A stretch of DNA of 63,945 nucleotides from positions 1 through 63,945 of the forward strand of contig JAATFT010000030.1 of NCBI GenBank assembly GCA_015655075.1. The letters are read 5' to 3'. Shown in pieces: positions 35,786-46,416 of this stretch. Each line of letters begins with the position of its first letter. Within the stretch, counting starts at the first letter, position 1. The notes under the pieces were generated by a model, which was given only the letters and a program-made list of their open reading frames with translations, searched no databases and was not told the origin of the DNA. Both the position numbers and the translations under genes were made by a program. This stretch comes from Clostridiales bacterium (GTDB lineage: Bacteria > Bacillota > Clostridia > Lachnospirales > Lachnospiraceae).

Positions 35786-36565
35786 TTACAGAATTCTGAT
35801 TGCCGCGAGTACAATCAGGGATACTGTCAGAATCAGCATACCCTTTGTAATCTTTAAGCCCTTGCGGTCAAAATATGTATATAAAGCTAATACCACTCCC
35901 AATGGAAGCATACCTGGTAAAATACTGTCTAAAATATCTTGTACTATAAATTCCTTCTGATTAATCGCAAATTGCAGGGAACTTGATACTTTTACGTATG
36001 ATCCGGCCATGATACCCATCATGAAAAGACCAAGAACACCAAGAGCATCCATAACTGATTTCATTTTTGTTCCCGTCATGATTTCTTTCGCTGCATTTCT
36101 GCCCAAATGATATCCCATCTTTGTAAACAGATATCCATAGAAAAAGGTTGCACTGGCAAATAAGAGGAATGGAAGAAGTGCACCTAAACCATTTCCGGCT
36201 TGTGTCCACGGTAAAAATATTGCGATAAAAATATACTATACCGTTCCGGAATCAATTGCATCACCAATACCTGCAAGAGGTCCCATCAGACCTACTTTAG
36301 TGTTATTAATCATTGTCGTATCAATTACTTCATCAACTCTGCCTTCTGCCAGTGCTTTTGCCCTGGCTTCTTCCATAGATATGGCGATGCCGCCGCCCCA
36401 GCAAGCCTGTGTATTAAAGAACATTAAATGTCTTTGATAGGCTTCTGCCCGCATTGCTTTATCTTTATATAATTTTTTCAGTGCCAGCATCATTCCAAAC
36501 AAAAAACTTGGTGCAAGCATTCGATCATAGGTATGTGGTACTTCATTTGCCCACCACCAAGGAAA
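35786..36565 (-). pseudogene. Mannose-family PTS IID interrupted by an in-frame TAG
   Basis: The N-terminal part reads WWWANEVPHTYDRMLAPSFLF, AYQRHLMFFNTQACWGG and GLMGPLAGIGDAIDSGTV, then a TAG at 36236-36238; the same frame resumes YIFIAIFLPWTQAGNGLGAL and continues to the natural C-terminus with LPLGVVLALYTYFDRKGLK. Only one nonsense codon separates the halves, so the lesion is young or is read through. The extreme 5' end runs into the RpiR remnant. A IIC gene is absent, so the transporter cannot be functional here. Confidence 0.8.
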
Positions 36566-36572
36566 CCATGAC

Positions 36573-36956
36573 TTGCATAATTCAGATTACCATATTCAAT
36601 TAATGCATGCTTCATTGATTACTCAAACAGACTGTGCTATTCTCATATCGCACACTGGATTAACACATGAAACAATCGAAATAGCCAAAATCATCAAAGA
36701 ACATGGCGCAAAACTTATTGTCATTACCAGTTATCCACTATCAACTATGGCAAAAATGGCAGATATCGTTTTTGTTTCTTCTGCTGAAGAAACTTCCTAT
36801 CGTTCGGAATCCATGACCTCCCGTATCAGCCATTTGGCAATTATTGATTCTCTTTTTGTTATTACCATGTTCCATAATGAGAAGGCCTCCAGTGAATCAC
36901 TTAAACGCATTCGATCCGTTATTTATCCAACAAAAGACATGGATGATTTGGAATAA
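36573..36956 (+). pseudogene. SIS-domain fragment of an RpiR-family regulator
   Basis: The protein ALITQTDCAILISHTGLTHETIEIAKI-like region, followed by HGAKLIVITSYPLSTMAKMAD and EETSYRSESMTSRISHLAII, is the sugar-isomerase (SIS) sensor domain of an RpiR regulator. The N-terminal helix-turn-helix domain is missing, the first codons overlap the junction with the IID remnant. It was probably the regulator of the decayed PTS locus. Confidence 0.75.
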
Positions 36957-37200
36957 TTAAGTAATCTTTCTAACCCATTTTGCCACATCACTTTAGGATT
37001 AGAAAAATTTGTAATCATGACAACAGCATGTCAAGTTTATGAAAACCCTATTTTAATACATTGTAACCGACGGGTCATAACGGACTTGGTATTTTCAAAC
37101 ATACTTTCCAGTAATATTTTATAGAAATTTGGAATATTAACAGTTACAATGATGAAAGAGGATTTATGTAAACTACTCTTAACCTTTGGGAGGTTATTTC

Positions 37201-38925
37201 ATGAGAAAAATATATTTGATTATCCTGTCAGCCCTGATCCTACTATCCATTGGCCTGGCAGGTTATCAGTATCTGAATAAAGATAAGGCGGACCTTAATA
37301 TGTCCTACCCCTTATTTCTGGAAGCGGTAAAGGAAAATCAGGTGGAATCCGTAGTTTTTGATGAGAACGGCAATACGTTTAAGGCTGTACTCAGTAAAGA
37401 ACCGGACACTTTATATACCGTGCCCAATCCAAAAACGGAAAATTTTATTGAATTTTTATTAACCAATAATATTGAGGTTAATTACGGACAGAACAGCCTC
37501 ACGGCTAAGTTCCTGCAAATAATTCTGCTGGCGGTAATTGCCGGCGGGGTATTTTTATACATCCGGAAAGGCGGAAGTAACAAGCCTATGATTTCTGACG
37601 CAAATAAAAAGTACGGAAACAATTCGGCAATTACCTTAAATCAGATTGCCGGCAATGCGGAAGCAAAACTAATGGTAGAGGATATTATCGAGTTTATAAA
37701 ACAGCCGGAAAAGTATGCGGCAGTCGGTGCCAGAATGCCAAAGGGCCTTTTATTATACGGTCCCCCCGGAACCGGTAAAACTATGATGGCAAAAGCCATC
37801 GCCACGGAAGCCAATGTTCCTTTTTATGCCATGAGCGGCTCCGATTTCGTTCAAATGTATGTGGGAGTTGGTGCAAGCCGAATCCGGAATCTATTCAATA
37901 AAGCGAAAAAAAGTGAAAAAGCGGTTATCTTCATTGATGAAATAGATGCCATCGGTAAAAAGCGGGCCAGAAACACCTCCGCCAGCAACGATGAGCGTGA
38001 CCAGACCTTAAATGCGCTGCTGAGCGAAATGTCAGGTTTTCACGAAAATAAGGGAATCGTTGTAATCGGTGCCACCAACCGTCTGGATACCCTGGACGAA
38101 GCCCTGCTCCGGCCCGGCCGTTTTGACAGGCAGATAGAGATCGGCCTTCCGGATGTAAATGCCAGGAAAAAAATTCTTGCCCTTTATGCAGACGAAAAAC
38201 CCTTGTCGGATGTCGTGGATCTGGACGCCCTTGCAAAATCCACGGTGTATTTCAGCGGCGCCATGCTTGAGAATCTCTTAAACGAAGCCGCTATCAATGC
38301 CGCCAATGAAAAACAGCCGGTAATCAGTAACGAGCATATTGAAAAAGCCTTCTTTACGGTAATTGCGGGAGCCCCCATGTTAGACCGAAGCTTTATTTCA
38401 GAGCGCGACCGCAAAATCACGGCCTATCATGAAGCCGGACACGCTTTGGCAACCAAACTGCTGCAGCCGGAACACTATATTTCCAAAGTTACTATTATTC
38501 CAAGTGTTAGAGGAGCAGGCGGATTTAATCTAAGCATACCAAAAGATATGATGTTTCAGACCCAAAAACAGCTTAAGGCAAATATACAAATGCTGCTCGC
38601 CGGCCGTGCTGCCGAAGAGCTTATCTTTGGCAAGGACGAAATAACCACCGGGGCAAGTAATGATATACAAAAGGCTTCCTCCTTAATCGTAGATTATTTA
38701 AATAAATACGGAATGGATCAGGATATGGGGTTATTCAGTACGAATGTTATGGAAGATGGTTACGATAAGGAACTGCTAAGCAAGTGCAGGTCCCAAATGA
38801 ACAGTTTATATGAAGAGATCAAAAAGCTAGTAAAAAACAATCTGGATTCACTGGAGAAAATCACAGCCGAACTTCTAGAAAAAGAATCTTTAAGCGGTGA
38901 GGATATCAACCGTATCTGTGCATAA
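37201..38925 (+). CDS. FtsH-like membrane AAA+ zinc metalloprotease
   Basis: 574-aa protease anchored by an N-terminal helix (about 4-21) and a second one (about 103-121), with an extracytoplasmic segment between. AAA domain: Walker A GPPGTGKT (187-194), Walker [10 protein letters not shown], second region of homology [20 protein letters not shown]. Protease domain with zinc motif HEAGH (410-414) and the third ligand region [14 protein letters not shown]. Slightly shorter than housekeeping FtsH (about 600-650) and ends without the usual acidic tail, so probably a paralogue. GGGAGG precedes the ATG at 37201. Monocistronic; the 36957-37200 gap holds only upstream sequence, and 38926-39179 shows no gene. 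Confidence 0.92.
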   Translation: MRKIYLIILSALILLSIGLAGYQYLNKDKADLNMSYPLFLEAVKENQVESVVFDENGNTFKAVLSKEPDTLYTVPNPKTENFIEFLLTNNIEVNYGQNSLTAKFLQIILLAVIAGGVFLYIRKGGSNKPMISDANKKYGNNSAITLNQIAGNAEAKLMVEDIIEFIKQPEKYAAVGARMPKGLLLYGPPGTGKTMMAKAIATEANVPFYAMSGSDFVQMYVGVGASRIRNLFNKAKKSEKAVIFIDEIDAIGKKRARNTSASNDERDQTLNALLSEMSGFHENKGIVVIGATNRLDTLDEALLRPGRFDRQIEIGLPDVNARKKILALYADEKPLSDVVDLDALAKSTVYFSGAMLENLLNEAAINAANEKQPVISNEHIEKAFFTVIAGAPMLDRSFISERDRKITAYHEAGHALATKLLQPEHYISKVTIIPSVRGAGGFNLSIPKDMMFQTQKQLKANIQMLLAGRAAEELIFGKDEITTGASNDIQKASSLIVDYLNKYGMDQDMGLFSTNVMEDGYDKELLSKCRSQMNSLYEEIKKLVKNNLDSLEKITAELLEKESLSGEDINRICA

Positions 38926-39179
38926 AGTAAATTTTTTATGAAACAAAAAAATCCATGCCTAAATACGGAAGTTATAAGGACAATTGGTGAACCTGCCTCA
39001 AGGATAAACCGAATACGGAGCGGAAAAGGGCGTGGTGCAAAATCAATGTCATCAAGTTAAGATTTTAATTATGTAAAACCTCGCAGAGCAGAGTATGACA
39101 TAACATACCCTGCTACACTGAAAACGGTATAAACTATATAAGGCACAAGATAGAAACCTTAAATACTTTAAAAGCATGC

Positions 39180-39809
39180 TTAAGCGACATAAATCAATCC
39201 GCCGTGCATATGCGTTGTCATGTACCACCGGAGCAAGTCAAATTTGATTTGTCTTCCCTCATCCGACGCAGTCGCAATAATACTGTTCTCCCGGACATCA
39301 GCTCCGGTAACGGTTACCCAATGCCAGGCCTGAAGGTTTACTTCTTCTCCTCTGGACAGATTTAAAAAAGCCAGGGGAGAGTCGGATGAAAGGCCCTGGT
39401 GAACAAATTCCGCAAGTTTTTTCGGATAACGTTTTTTTGTAAAACAATTTTCTATGGAAAAAACTTTGGTATCTATTTGTAATCCTCTGTCCCTGGCAAA
39501 AAGGATTATACCATCGATAAACCTGTCTACATGATTCACACCCATTGCACCGGGTGTCACATAACGGAATAATTCATCCATATGCCTTGCAAAATCCTTC
39601 CGTTCCATGCTGAATGGTTTAAAAAGTTCCTTATATTTCTCCCTTGTCAAAGCAAGATAGGCCGTAATATTGGAAGCACAGACCGGGCCGCATCCGGCTT
39701 GTCTGTTCCAGGCCTGTGAATACCATGCCTGATCCGCACCAAAGTAAGTTTTATGTTCTGAACTGTCTGTAATAGTCAGCAATTCCGGTTTTTTTATAGA
39801 AACAACCAT
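39180..39809 (-). CDS. C39-like (papain-fold) cysteine peptidase family protein
   Basis: About 209-aa protein without signal peptide. NRQAGCGPVCASNITAYLA has the cysteine-nucleophile context of C39/papain-like peptidases (C40), and LQAWHWVTVTGADVRENSI gives the histidine and the following beta strands; DLLRWYMTTHMHGGLIYV closes the fold. No peptidase-ABC transporter or bacteriocin gene is adjacent. It might cleave a peptide or act as a transglutaminase-like enzyme; function unknown. Monocistronic. Confidence 0.6.
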   Translation of the reverse strand: MVVSIKKPELLTITDSSEHKTYFGADQAWYSQAWNRQAGCGPVCASNITAYLALTREKYKELFKPFSMERKDFARHMDELFRYVTPGAMGVNHVDRFIDGIILFARDRGLQIDTKVFSIENCFTKKRYPKKLAEFVHQGLSSDSPLAFLNLSRGEEVNLQAWHWVTVTGADVRENSIIATASDEGRQIKFDLLRWYMTTHMHGGLIYVA

Positions 39810-40136
39810 ATAATACCAACCTTCTTTCACTGTCCGTGGACTGCTGCAAAATAACCTCAACTAACTCTGATGTGAGGATTGGGTGTAAAACTAAAAAACA
39901 CGTATTTTGCACAGCCACTTATTCCTTAGCATATCCGCTGTCCGACAAAAAATACGAATATAGTATGTTTTGTTCCTCATATTATAAACGTTATCCTTCC
40001 ATGATGCAACAAAAACATACCGACGAAAAGTAAATGTTTGACCTCTCCGGCAGCTATTCTATGTCTGTAATTTTCCGTTATCTCTATAAATTACTATTGA
40101 AAATTCCCTTTTATTAAAAAGTTTGACGGGAAATCA

Positions 40137-40222
40137 GGGCTGTAGCATAATCTCAATTCCACCAAACTTACAGCTGAAATTTGGTGAAATTTTTGAATTC
40201 TGCAACAGCCCCTTTTTTTATA
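40137..40222. repeat. Imperfect palindrome upstream of the glycerate kinase end
   Basis: agggctgtagcataatctca at 40137 and the complement of ttgaattctgcaacagcccc ending near 40214 pair over much of their length, enclosing ccaccaaact / atttggtg. The U-run (ttttttt) after it gives it terminator potential for plus-strand transcription. The same gctgt-gca-aat motif appears in the palindrome at 55197-55310. The remainder of 39810-40260 has no gene. Confidence 0.6.
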
Positions 40223-40260
40223 CAAGATTTTATTCAGGCGTCTTCGGATAGTAGGGCAAC

Positions 40261-41511
40261 CTATTTGCAAAGAACAACCGTAACGTCATTTACGTTTGTC
40301 CCCGTTGCTCCCGTCATAATTAAACCGTCCACCGCCTTTAAACCATGATAAGAATCGTTATCATCCAGTATTTCATCACAATCCATCCCCAGCTTGTTTA
40401 ACTTATCCACAGTTTCCCCATCCACCATACCGCCGGCGGCATCGGTGGGGCCGTCGGTACCGTCGGAACCTAAGGAAAAGATAAGAGTATTCTTCAAACC
40501 GGCTATCCCTTTTGCAGCAGTTAAAGCCAGCTCCTGGTTTCTTCCCCCTAAGCCGTTTCCCTGAATCCTTACGGTCGTTTCCCCGCCTACAATTAGTGCA
40601 CAGGGGGACTTAATGCCGTAAAGGTTTCCGCCGCGGACTTCACTTGCCATGGAAGAGATGAATTTTCCTGCTTCCCTTGCTTCGCATTCCAAGGTAGAGG
40701 ACAAGACATAGGGGGCATATCCAAACTTTTTAGCATTTTTGGCAACTGCCTTGCATAATTCGCCGACACTTCCGGTTATTACCGTTTCCACATTGTCAAG
40801 TTCCTTTGGCGTTTCTTTCCTTAAAGCCTCCATAAGGGCCGCATTAAAATTCAAATTATATTTTTTTATAATATTAAGCGCTTCCTCCACAGTGGAACCG
40901 TCCGGATAAGCCGGGCCGGAAGCTATGGAATCCAGCCGGTCGCCAATGACATCCGATAAAACAATGGAATAGACCCGGGCCGGTGCACAAAGGGCGGCAA
41001 ATTTACCCCCTTTTACATCGGACAAATGCTTACGGATAGTATTCATTTCAACGATATTGGCGCCGCTTTTCAGCAAATCCCCGGTTACATTTTTAATATC
41101 CTTAAGGGTAATGCCTTCCGCCGGTTTCTCAAATAAAGCCGAACCGCCTCCTGAAACCAAAAATATAACCTGGTCCTCCTTACTTAAATCCTTTACGGCA
41201 TCTATCGCGCGGGTAGTGCCAAGTACGGAATTTTCATCGGGTACCGGATGCCCGGCTTCAATAATTTCAAATCCTTCAATTTCAGCCTGGGAATGATCAT
41301 ACTTGGTAACCACTATTCCTTTTCTGACAGAGGCGCCCAATATGTTTTTCGCAGCCTTAGCCATAGTCCATGCGGCTTTTCCTATGGATATCACTATTAT
41401 ATTTCCGGTAAATTTTTTATCGGCCAGCGCCTTTTCCACTGCTTTTTGAGGCAGTACATTTTTAATGGATTCCCCAATGATTGTATATGCCTCTTTTCTC
41501 ATATTTTCCAT
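40261..41511 (-). CDS. Glycerate kinase (MOFRL/DUF4147 type)
   Basis: 416-aa kinase that phosphorylates D-glycerate, most often to 2-phosphoglycerate. N-terminal domain with VISIGKAAWTMAKAAKNIL, QVIFLVSGGGSALFEKPAEG and YSIVLSDVIGDRLDSIASGPAYPDG; C-terminal MOFRL domain with GNGLGGRNQELALTAA and SDGTDGPTDAAGG. It is followed by a 2-hydroxyacid dehydrogenase upstream in the same operon; together they convert hydroxypyruvate to glycerate and on to glycolysis. Confidence 0.93.
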   Translation of the reverse strand: MENMRKEAYTIIGESIKNVLPQKAVEKALADKKFTGNIIVISIGKAAWTMAKAAKNILGASVRKGIVVTKYDHSQAEIEGFEIIEAGHPVPDENSVLGTTRAIDAVKDLSKEDQVIFLVSGGGSALFEKPAEGITLKDIKNVTGDLLKSGANIVEMNTIRKHLSDVKGGKFAALCAPARVYSIVLSDVIGDRLDSIASGPAYPDGSTVEEALNIIKKYNLNFNAALMEALRKETPKELDNVETVITGSVGELCKAVAKNAKKFGYAPYVLSSTLECEAREAGKFISSMASEVRGGNLYGIKSPCALIVGGETTVRIQGNGLGGRNQELALTAAKGIAGLKNTLIFSLGSDGTDGPTDAAGGMVDGETVDKLNKLGMDCDEILDDNDSYHGLKAVDGLIMTGATGTNVNDVTVVLCK

Positions 41512-41595
41512 TCTTTACCCTCTCCGATCACTTTATTTTCCAACTAACTGTATCTGAAATCTTAACAAATATTTAGTTTTTTTCTTAATGTCCTG

Positions 41596-42555
41596 TTATT
41601 TATCAACGATATTAACAGGTTTTCCGGCAAGAAATGCTTTGAGATTATTTACGGCTATTTCCATAAGCCTTTGTCTGGATTCCTTTGGCGCCCAGGCAAT
41701 GTGAGGTGTTATAATAATGTTTTTGGCAGAAAGCAAAGGATTGTCCGGCTTTATCGGCTCCGTAGATACAACATCCACGGCGGCTCCGGCAACCTTGCCG
41801 CTGTTTAAAGCGTCCCTTAAATCTTCCTCCACTATGAGAGGCCCCCTGGAATCATTAATAATCAGCACCCCGTCCTTCATCTTTGCAATGGTATCCTTAT
41901 TGATAATCCCTTCTGTTTCCGAAAATAAAGGGCAATGCAGGGTAATTACATCGGAACGGGCCAGTAATTCATCCAGGTCCGCATACCTTAAGGTATCACT
42001 TTCCAGCTCCGGATCACGGCTGTGGGAATAAGCAAGCACCCTCATTCCAAGTGCCTGGGCAATTTTAGCCGTAGCCTGTCCGATTTTTCCATAACCTATA
42101 ATACCCAGAGTTTTTCCGGCCAATTCAATTAAAGGGTAATTCCAGTAACAATAATCCGGACTCTTAGCCCAATCCCCTCTCATAACACTATCGGAATGGG
42201 CGCCCACATGATGGCATAATTCCAATAACAGGGCGATGGTAAATTGACCGACTGCATTAGTGCTGTATGCAGGCACATTGGCAACGGGGATTCCCCGCTT
42301 TCTTGCCGCGGCAACATCCACCACATTATACCCGGTGGCCAGAACTCCGATAAATTTTATCCCCGGGCAGGCATCCAATACCCCTTCGTCAATTACCGTT
42401 TTATTTGTATATATGATTTTTGCGCCGCCGATTCTCTTTACGGTTAATTCTTTCGGCGTTCTTTCATAAACCGTTAAATCCCCCAGCTTTTCCAGACCAT
42501 CCCAGCTTAAGTCCCCGGGGTTTTCCGTATACCCGTCTAACACAACTATCTTCAT
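41596..42555 (-). CDS. D-2-hydroxyacid dehydrogenase, hydroxypyruvate/glycerate type
   Basis: 319-aa NAD(P)-dependent enzyme. NAD-binding GKTLGIIGYGKIGQATAKIA; catalytic arginine and glutamate in INDSRGPLIVEEDL and ALNSGKVAGAAVDVVSTEPI; catalytic histidine in IITPHIAWAPKESRQR. The HIAWA context is typical of glycerate (hydroxypyruvate) dehydrogenase. Next to a glycerate kinase, about 80 bp upstream of it, which supports that substrate. Confidence 0.9.
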   Translation of the reverse strand: MKIVVLDGYTENPGDLSWDGLEKLGDLTVYERTPKELTVKRIGGAKIIYTNKTVIDEGVLDACPGIKFIGVLATGYNVVDVAAARKRGIPVANVPAYSTNAVGQFTIALLLELCHHVGAHSDSVMRGDWAKSPDYCYWNYPLIELAGKTLGIIGYGKIGQATAKIAQALGMRVLAYSHSRDPELESDTLRYADLDELLARSDVITLHCPLFSETEGIINKDTIAKMKDGVLIINDSRGPLIVEEDLRDALNSGKVAGAAVDVVSTEPIKPDNPLLSAKNIIITPHIAWAPKESRQRLMEIAVNNLKAFLAGKPVNIVDK

Positions 42556-42774
42556 TTCAAACTATCTCCTCTAATCCTCAAAAGCGCCCAAGCCCTGTTG
42601 ATAACACACTTGGTATTTGCAAGTAAATATCACCGTCTTACTTTTCCCAGGGCTTTATTTCCATGGATAAGTCCCCCTCACTTCTTAATGAAATGTAAGC
42701 CGCGGGCTTGGAGCTAAACTTTTCAGCCTGAGTTTAAGCTCCTGCTGAAATACCCGAGCAGCAAAGCCCAAAAG

Positions 42775-45213
42775 CTACCTGATATCGTAAACGGAACGCA
42801 GCTCTAATGTTTTTGGCCGTCCCTCTATAATATCCACAACTGCCGTACCTTTTTCCATATCAAAATAATTATCGCTTAAAATAAGGTCACAATCTCCGGA
42901 AGAAATCTCCACACACTTTGCATAGGCTTTTGCATGAATGGTAATCCGGTTTCCGTCCAGACGGTAGGTTAATTCAGGATCCGCAAAACGATAGTGTTTC
43001 GGGGCGGTAAATAAAACAGAACCCCGGGAAACGACTCTGCCCTCCACCTCATAATCATAAGTATAGTGATTGTCCAGATATGCGGTGTCACTGAAATCCT
43101 GTTCTTCAAGCCATACGCTTTCAAAGGACGGCACTATTAAAAACGTTTCTCCGAACATAAGGATATTACTTTTTGCATCTCTTAAGGACCAGTGCACAAT
43201 TCCTTCCACATCCGCCTTCGTTTCATTGGTCACCGACAGCCTGGCCGTACTGATATTAGGCTCCGGTTCCGTAATAACCGCCGGACGGGTGGTTGTTTCA
43301 CAAACCTCGTGGCAGGAAATCATAACCGGTGCAAAGAAACGCCTTGCATAGTAGTGCAGGGCCTTCCATCTTCCGAAATAATCAATGGAGGACCAGGAGG
43401 CTACCGGCCAGATATCGTTTAGCTGCCAGTAAATTGCCCCCATGCAGCGTCCCCGGTTTCTCCTCCAGTGTTCCACCCCGTACTTAATTGCCTCCGCCTG
43501 TAGTAACTGGGAAGCATAAATCAGGGCTTTAAAATTGTTGGGGTATAAAAAGGTCCTGGATAAATAATTCATAATCTTACCGTTGGCGCCTTCATTTCTT
43601 TGATGCATTTCCATAATCCTGGAAAAGATATTGCGGTCTTCCTTAAGCGTAAAGCTTTCAATTGTTTTCATGGAGGGGAAGGATTGAAAACCGAATTCCG
43701 AAGCATACCGGAAGTAATACTTCCTGTATTCGGAAAACGGTGCGTTGCCATGCCATACTTCCCAATAGTGAACATCCCCTCTGTCCGGATCATTGGGAGC
43801 ATCAAAGGAGCCGCCTGAGGAAGGGGAGGCCGGCCAGTAAAAGGTTACCGGATCTTCCTTTCTTAAAATATGAGGAATAATATGTTCGTACATGCGGATA
43901 TAATGTGCTTTGGTTAAATCCGTCCCCTCGTATTCTTTTTTTTCGGCGAACATTTCCATCTCATTATTGCCGCACCACAACCCAAGGCAGGCATGATGGC
44001 GGATACGCCTTACATTATCCCTGATTTCCGCCGTAATGTTGTCTTCAAAATCGTAATCCAGCTTATAATTGGCGCAGGCAAACATAAAGTCCATCCAGAC
44101 AACCAGTCCCAGTTCGTCGCAGATATCAAAGAATTCGTCGGAAGGATAAGTCCCGCCTCCCCAGACGCGGATTGCATTAAAATTTGCATCCACGCACTGC
44201 TTTAAAAGTCTTCCGGTACGTTCCGGCGTAATACGGGAAAATATATTATCCTCCGGAATATAATCCGCACCCATGGCAAAAAATGTTAAGCCGTTTACAC
44301 AATGGGCAAAGCTTTCCCCCCATTCATCTTTCATGCGGATTACGTTCATAGTCCTAAGCCCGATGCGTTTTACCGTGCTGTCCACCACTTTATCCTTTTC
44401 TTCCAGCTTGACAATAACCTCATACAGCGGCTGTTCACCCAGGCCGTTGGGCCACCACAATCTGGCGTCGGGAATTTTTACAAATTCCTTATTGCCGGCA
44501 GGAATTACTTCTTTTCCGGGAGTTTTTATTTCTATACAAACCCTGGCACTGCCGGATTGTTCCACGCTTGTTTTCACCTTAACCACACCGTCTTTATGTT
44601 CCTGGGTTATGATAACATTCTCAATTCTTGAACTGTTAATCCCGATTAAATAGATATCTTTCCAGATGCCAGCATCCGGAAGGCGGGGGCCCCAGTCCCA
44701 TCCGAACATGCAATGGGGTTTGCGAAGGTGTGGAAACCCTCTCATGGCTTGAATGGAACCGCCTACATGATATTTTTTATCCTCTTCCTTTAAATACCTG
44801 ACAGGGGAATCAATTTTAACCGTAATGGTATTTTCTCCCGTTTTTAAGGCACGGGTAACGTCATATTCCCAGATGCGGTGAAAATTATTGGCTTTTCCGA
44901 TTAATACATCATTGATATAAATGGTGCATAAAGTATCCAGCCCGCCACAATGGAGCAATACCTTGGGACAATCACTTAACGAGAAGGAATTGCCGGAACC
45001 GGCCGCTCCTTCCTCCAAAGTAAAGCTTCTTTTAAATACATAATCCTTTTCCATCAGTTTAAGCGCTTCCAGTTCATTATCCCGGTAGTATGGATCTTCC
45101 ATGGCACGGTTTTCCAATAGTATGGAATATACCGAACCGGGTATGCTGCCGGAATACGTTTGTCCGTCGCCGGTAACCATCTGCCATATACCGTTTAGTA
45201 ATAATTTTTCCAT
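42775..45213 (-). CDS. Beta-mannosidase, GH2 family
   Basis: 812-aa intracellular glycosidase (no signal peptide) removing terminal beta-mannose from oligosaccharides. N-terminal jelly roll ([21 protein letters not shown]), TIM barrel with [20 protein letters not shown], acid/base glutamate in [13 protein letters not shown], nucleophile glutamate in [14 protein letters not shown], and the motif [20 protein letters not shown]. Complete in length. No mannan transporter is adjacent. It is followed by the 2-hydroxyacid dehydrogenase after about 220 bp that show no gene. Confidence 0.94.
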   Translation of the reverse strand: MEKLLLNGIWQMVTGDGQTYSGSIPGSVYSILLENRAMEDPYYRDNELEALKLMEKDYVFKRSFTLEEGAAGSGNSFSLSDCPKVLLHCGGLDTLCTIYINDVLIGKANNFHRIWEYDVTRALKTGENTITVKIDSPVRYLKEEDKKYHVGGSIQAMRGFPHLRKPHCMFGWDWGPRLPDAGIWKDIYLIGINSSRIENVIITQEHKDGVVKVKTSVEQSGSARVCIEIKTPGKEVIPAGNKEFVKIPDARLWWPNGLGEQPLYEVIVKLEEKDKVVDSTVKRIGLRTMNVIRMKDEWGESFAHCVNGLTFFAMGADYIPEDNIFSRITPERTGRLLKQCVDANFNAIRVWGGGTYPSDEFFDICDELGLVVWMDFMFACANYKLDYDFEDNITAEIRDNVRRIRHHACLGLWCGNNEMEMFAEKKEYEGTDLTKAHYIRMYEHIIPHILRKEDPVTFYWPASPSSGGSFDAPNDPDRGDVHYWEVWHGNAPFSEYRKYYFRYASEFGFQSFPSMKTIESFTLKEDRNIFSRIMEMHQRNEGANGKIMNYLSRTFLYPNNFKALIYASQLLQAEAIKYGVEHWRRNRGRCMGAIYWQLNDIWPVASWSSIDYFGRWKALHYYARRFFAPVMISCHEVCETTTRPAVITEPEPNISTARLSVTNETKADVEGIVHWSLRDAKSNILMFGETFLIVPSFESVWLEEQDFSDTAYLDNHYTYDYEVEGRVVSRGSVLFTAPKHYRFADPELTYRLDGNRITIHAKAYAKCVEISSGDCDLILSDNYFDMEKGTAVVDIIEGRPKTLELRSVYDIR

Positions 45214-45335
45214 TTTATCTCCTATCTGTGTATTTTCATACGCATAATCTCAAATGATAATTTAATATCCTCAAGCCCCTGCCTGTAGCTTATGCCCCTT
45301 CCCTCAAAGCTTATGCATTCCCCCCGCTATTTTAC

Positions 45336-45502
45336 CAGAGCGTGTTTGAAAAATCATTGCACCGTTCTGACCGCCCCACTTTGCGGTATTCTGCGTCGCA
45401 ATTTTGGAAACGCAGCCCCCCACTACGCTCCCCAAATCGCTCCTTGCCTCTCACAAAGTGGAGCGTCCAGTCCGGCACAAACATTTTCCAAACACACTCT
45501 AA
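45336..45502. repeat. Palindromic element family 1, copy between beta-mannosidase and aguB
   Basis: About 166 bp. Left end agagcgtgtttgaaaaatca followed by ttgcaccgttctgaccg; right end cattttccaaacacactcta. Interior gccccactttgcggt and cacaaagtggagcg. The right-hand TA is part of the TAG stop codon of aguB (45499-45501). Orientation opposite to 14292 and 33437. Confidence 0.87.
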
Positions 45503-46377
45503 GGCGTCTGAACTTCACCGTCATAGGTGAGAATTGCCTTATATAAATCCGGCCTGCGGTCCCTGAAAATCCCCCATTCAATCCTCTGCCTTGCAAGGGC
45601 ATCCAAATCAAATTCCGCCAGCAGTATGGTTTCCTCACTCCGGCCGGCTTCCGCTATTTTCTCGCCGACCCCATCGGTAATAAAAGATGAGCCATAGAAC
45701 GTAATTTCAGAATCTCCAATTTTCTCACTTCCAACCCGGTTTGAGGCAACAACCGGTATCAGGTTGCAGGCCGCATGTCCCGTCATACACCTTTGCCAGT
45801 GGTCCTTGGAATCAACCTCCGGTTTTTCCGGTTCGGAACCTATGGCAGTGGGATAAAATAAGATTTCCGCTCCCATAAGCGCCATACACCTTGCGGCTTC
45901 CGGATACCATTGATCCCAGCAGATACCGGCCCCGATTTTACCGTATCTGGTGTTCCATACCTTAAAGCCCGTGTCGCCGGGATTAAAATAGTATTTTTCT
46001 TCGTATCCCGGGCCGTCCGGAATATGACTTTTACGATATACTCCCAGAATTTTGCCATCGGCGTCAATAACCGCCAGGGCATTGTATCTGGCATTATTTT
46101 TCTTCTCATAAAAGCTGACGGGAAGTACCACCTCAAGTTCTTTTGCTATCTTTTTAAAATAATTAACTGCTTTGCTTTCAGAAACCTCAGAGGCATAATC
46201 ATAATATTCCGGTTTTTCTTTCTGGCAGAAATACAAGGTTTCAAACAATTCCTGGGTTAATATGATCCGCGCCCCTTCTTTTGCCGCCTTACGAATCAGC
46301 CCTTCTGCCTTTGCAATGTTATCCTCTATATGTTCGCAACAGCTCATCTGCGTAGCCGCAACTTTTACTTTTCTCAC
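45499..46377 (-). CDS. aguB: N-carbamoylputrescine amidase
   Basis: 292-aa nitrilase-superfamily enzyme converting N-carbamoylputrescine to putrescine, CO2 and ammonia. Catalytic triad: glutamate in ILTQELFETLYFC, lysine in GVYRKSHIPDGPGY and cysteine in GAGICWDQWYPEAAR. HWQRCMTGHAACNLIPVVAS and FRDRRPDLYK are typical of AguB. Directly downstream of agmatine deiminase (about 40 bp), so the pair makes putrescine from agmatine. The stop codon TAG belongs to palindromic element 45336-45502. Confidence 0.94.
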   Translation of the reverse strand: MRKVKVAATQMSCCEHIEDNIAKAEGLIRKAAKEGARIILTQELFETLYFCQKEKPEYYDYASEVSESKAVNYFKKIAKELEVVLPVSFYEKKNNARYNALAVIDADGKILGVYRKSHIPDGPGYEEKYYFNPGDTGFKVWNTRYGKIGAGICWDQWYPEAARCMALMGAEILFYPTAIGSEPEKPEVDSKDHWQRCMTGHAACNLIPVVASNRVGSEKIGDSEITFYGSSFITDGVGEKIAEAGRSEETILLAEFDLDALARQRIEWGIFRDRRPDLYKAILTYDGEVQTP

Positions 46378-46416
46378 TGCAATCCCTCCTTTAAGCTGAT
46401 ATATACTTTGGAAAAA

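Noticed and set aside
36573..36956. Full-length sugar isomerase gene
   Set aside because: The SIS domain matches the C-terminal half of RpiR regulators and the frame begins at the junction with the IID remnant, so it is a fragment.
37201..38925. Housekeeping ftsH
   Set aside because: The protein is shorter, lacks the usual acidic tail and stands apart from the tilS-hpt-ftsH neighbourhood, so I call it a paralogue.
38926..39179. Possible transposon relic after the FtsH-like gene
   Set aside because: The stretch has several stop codons in all frames and no inverted ends that I could identify; nothing can be supported.
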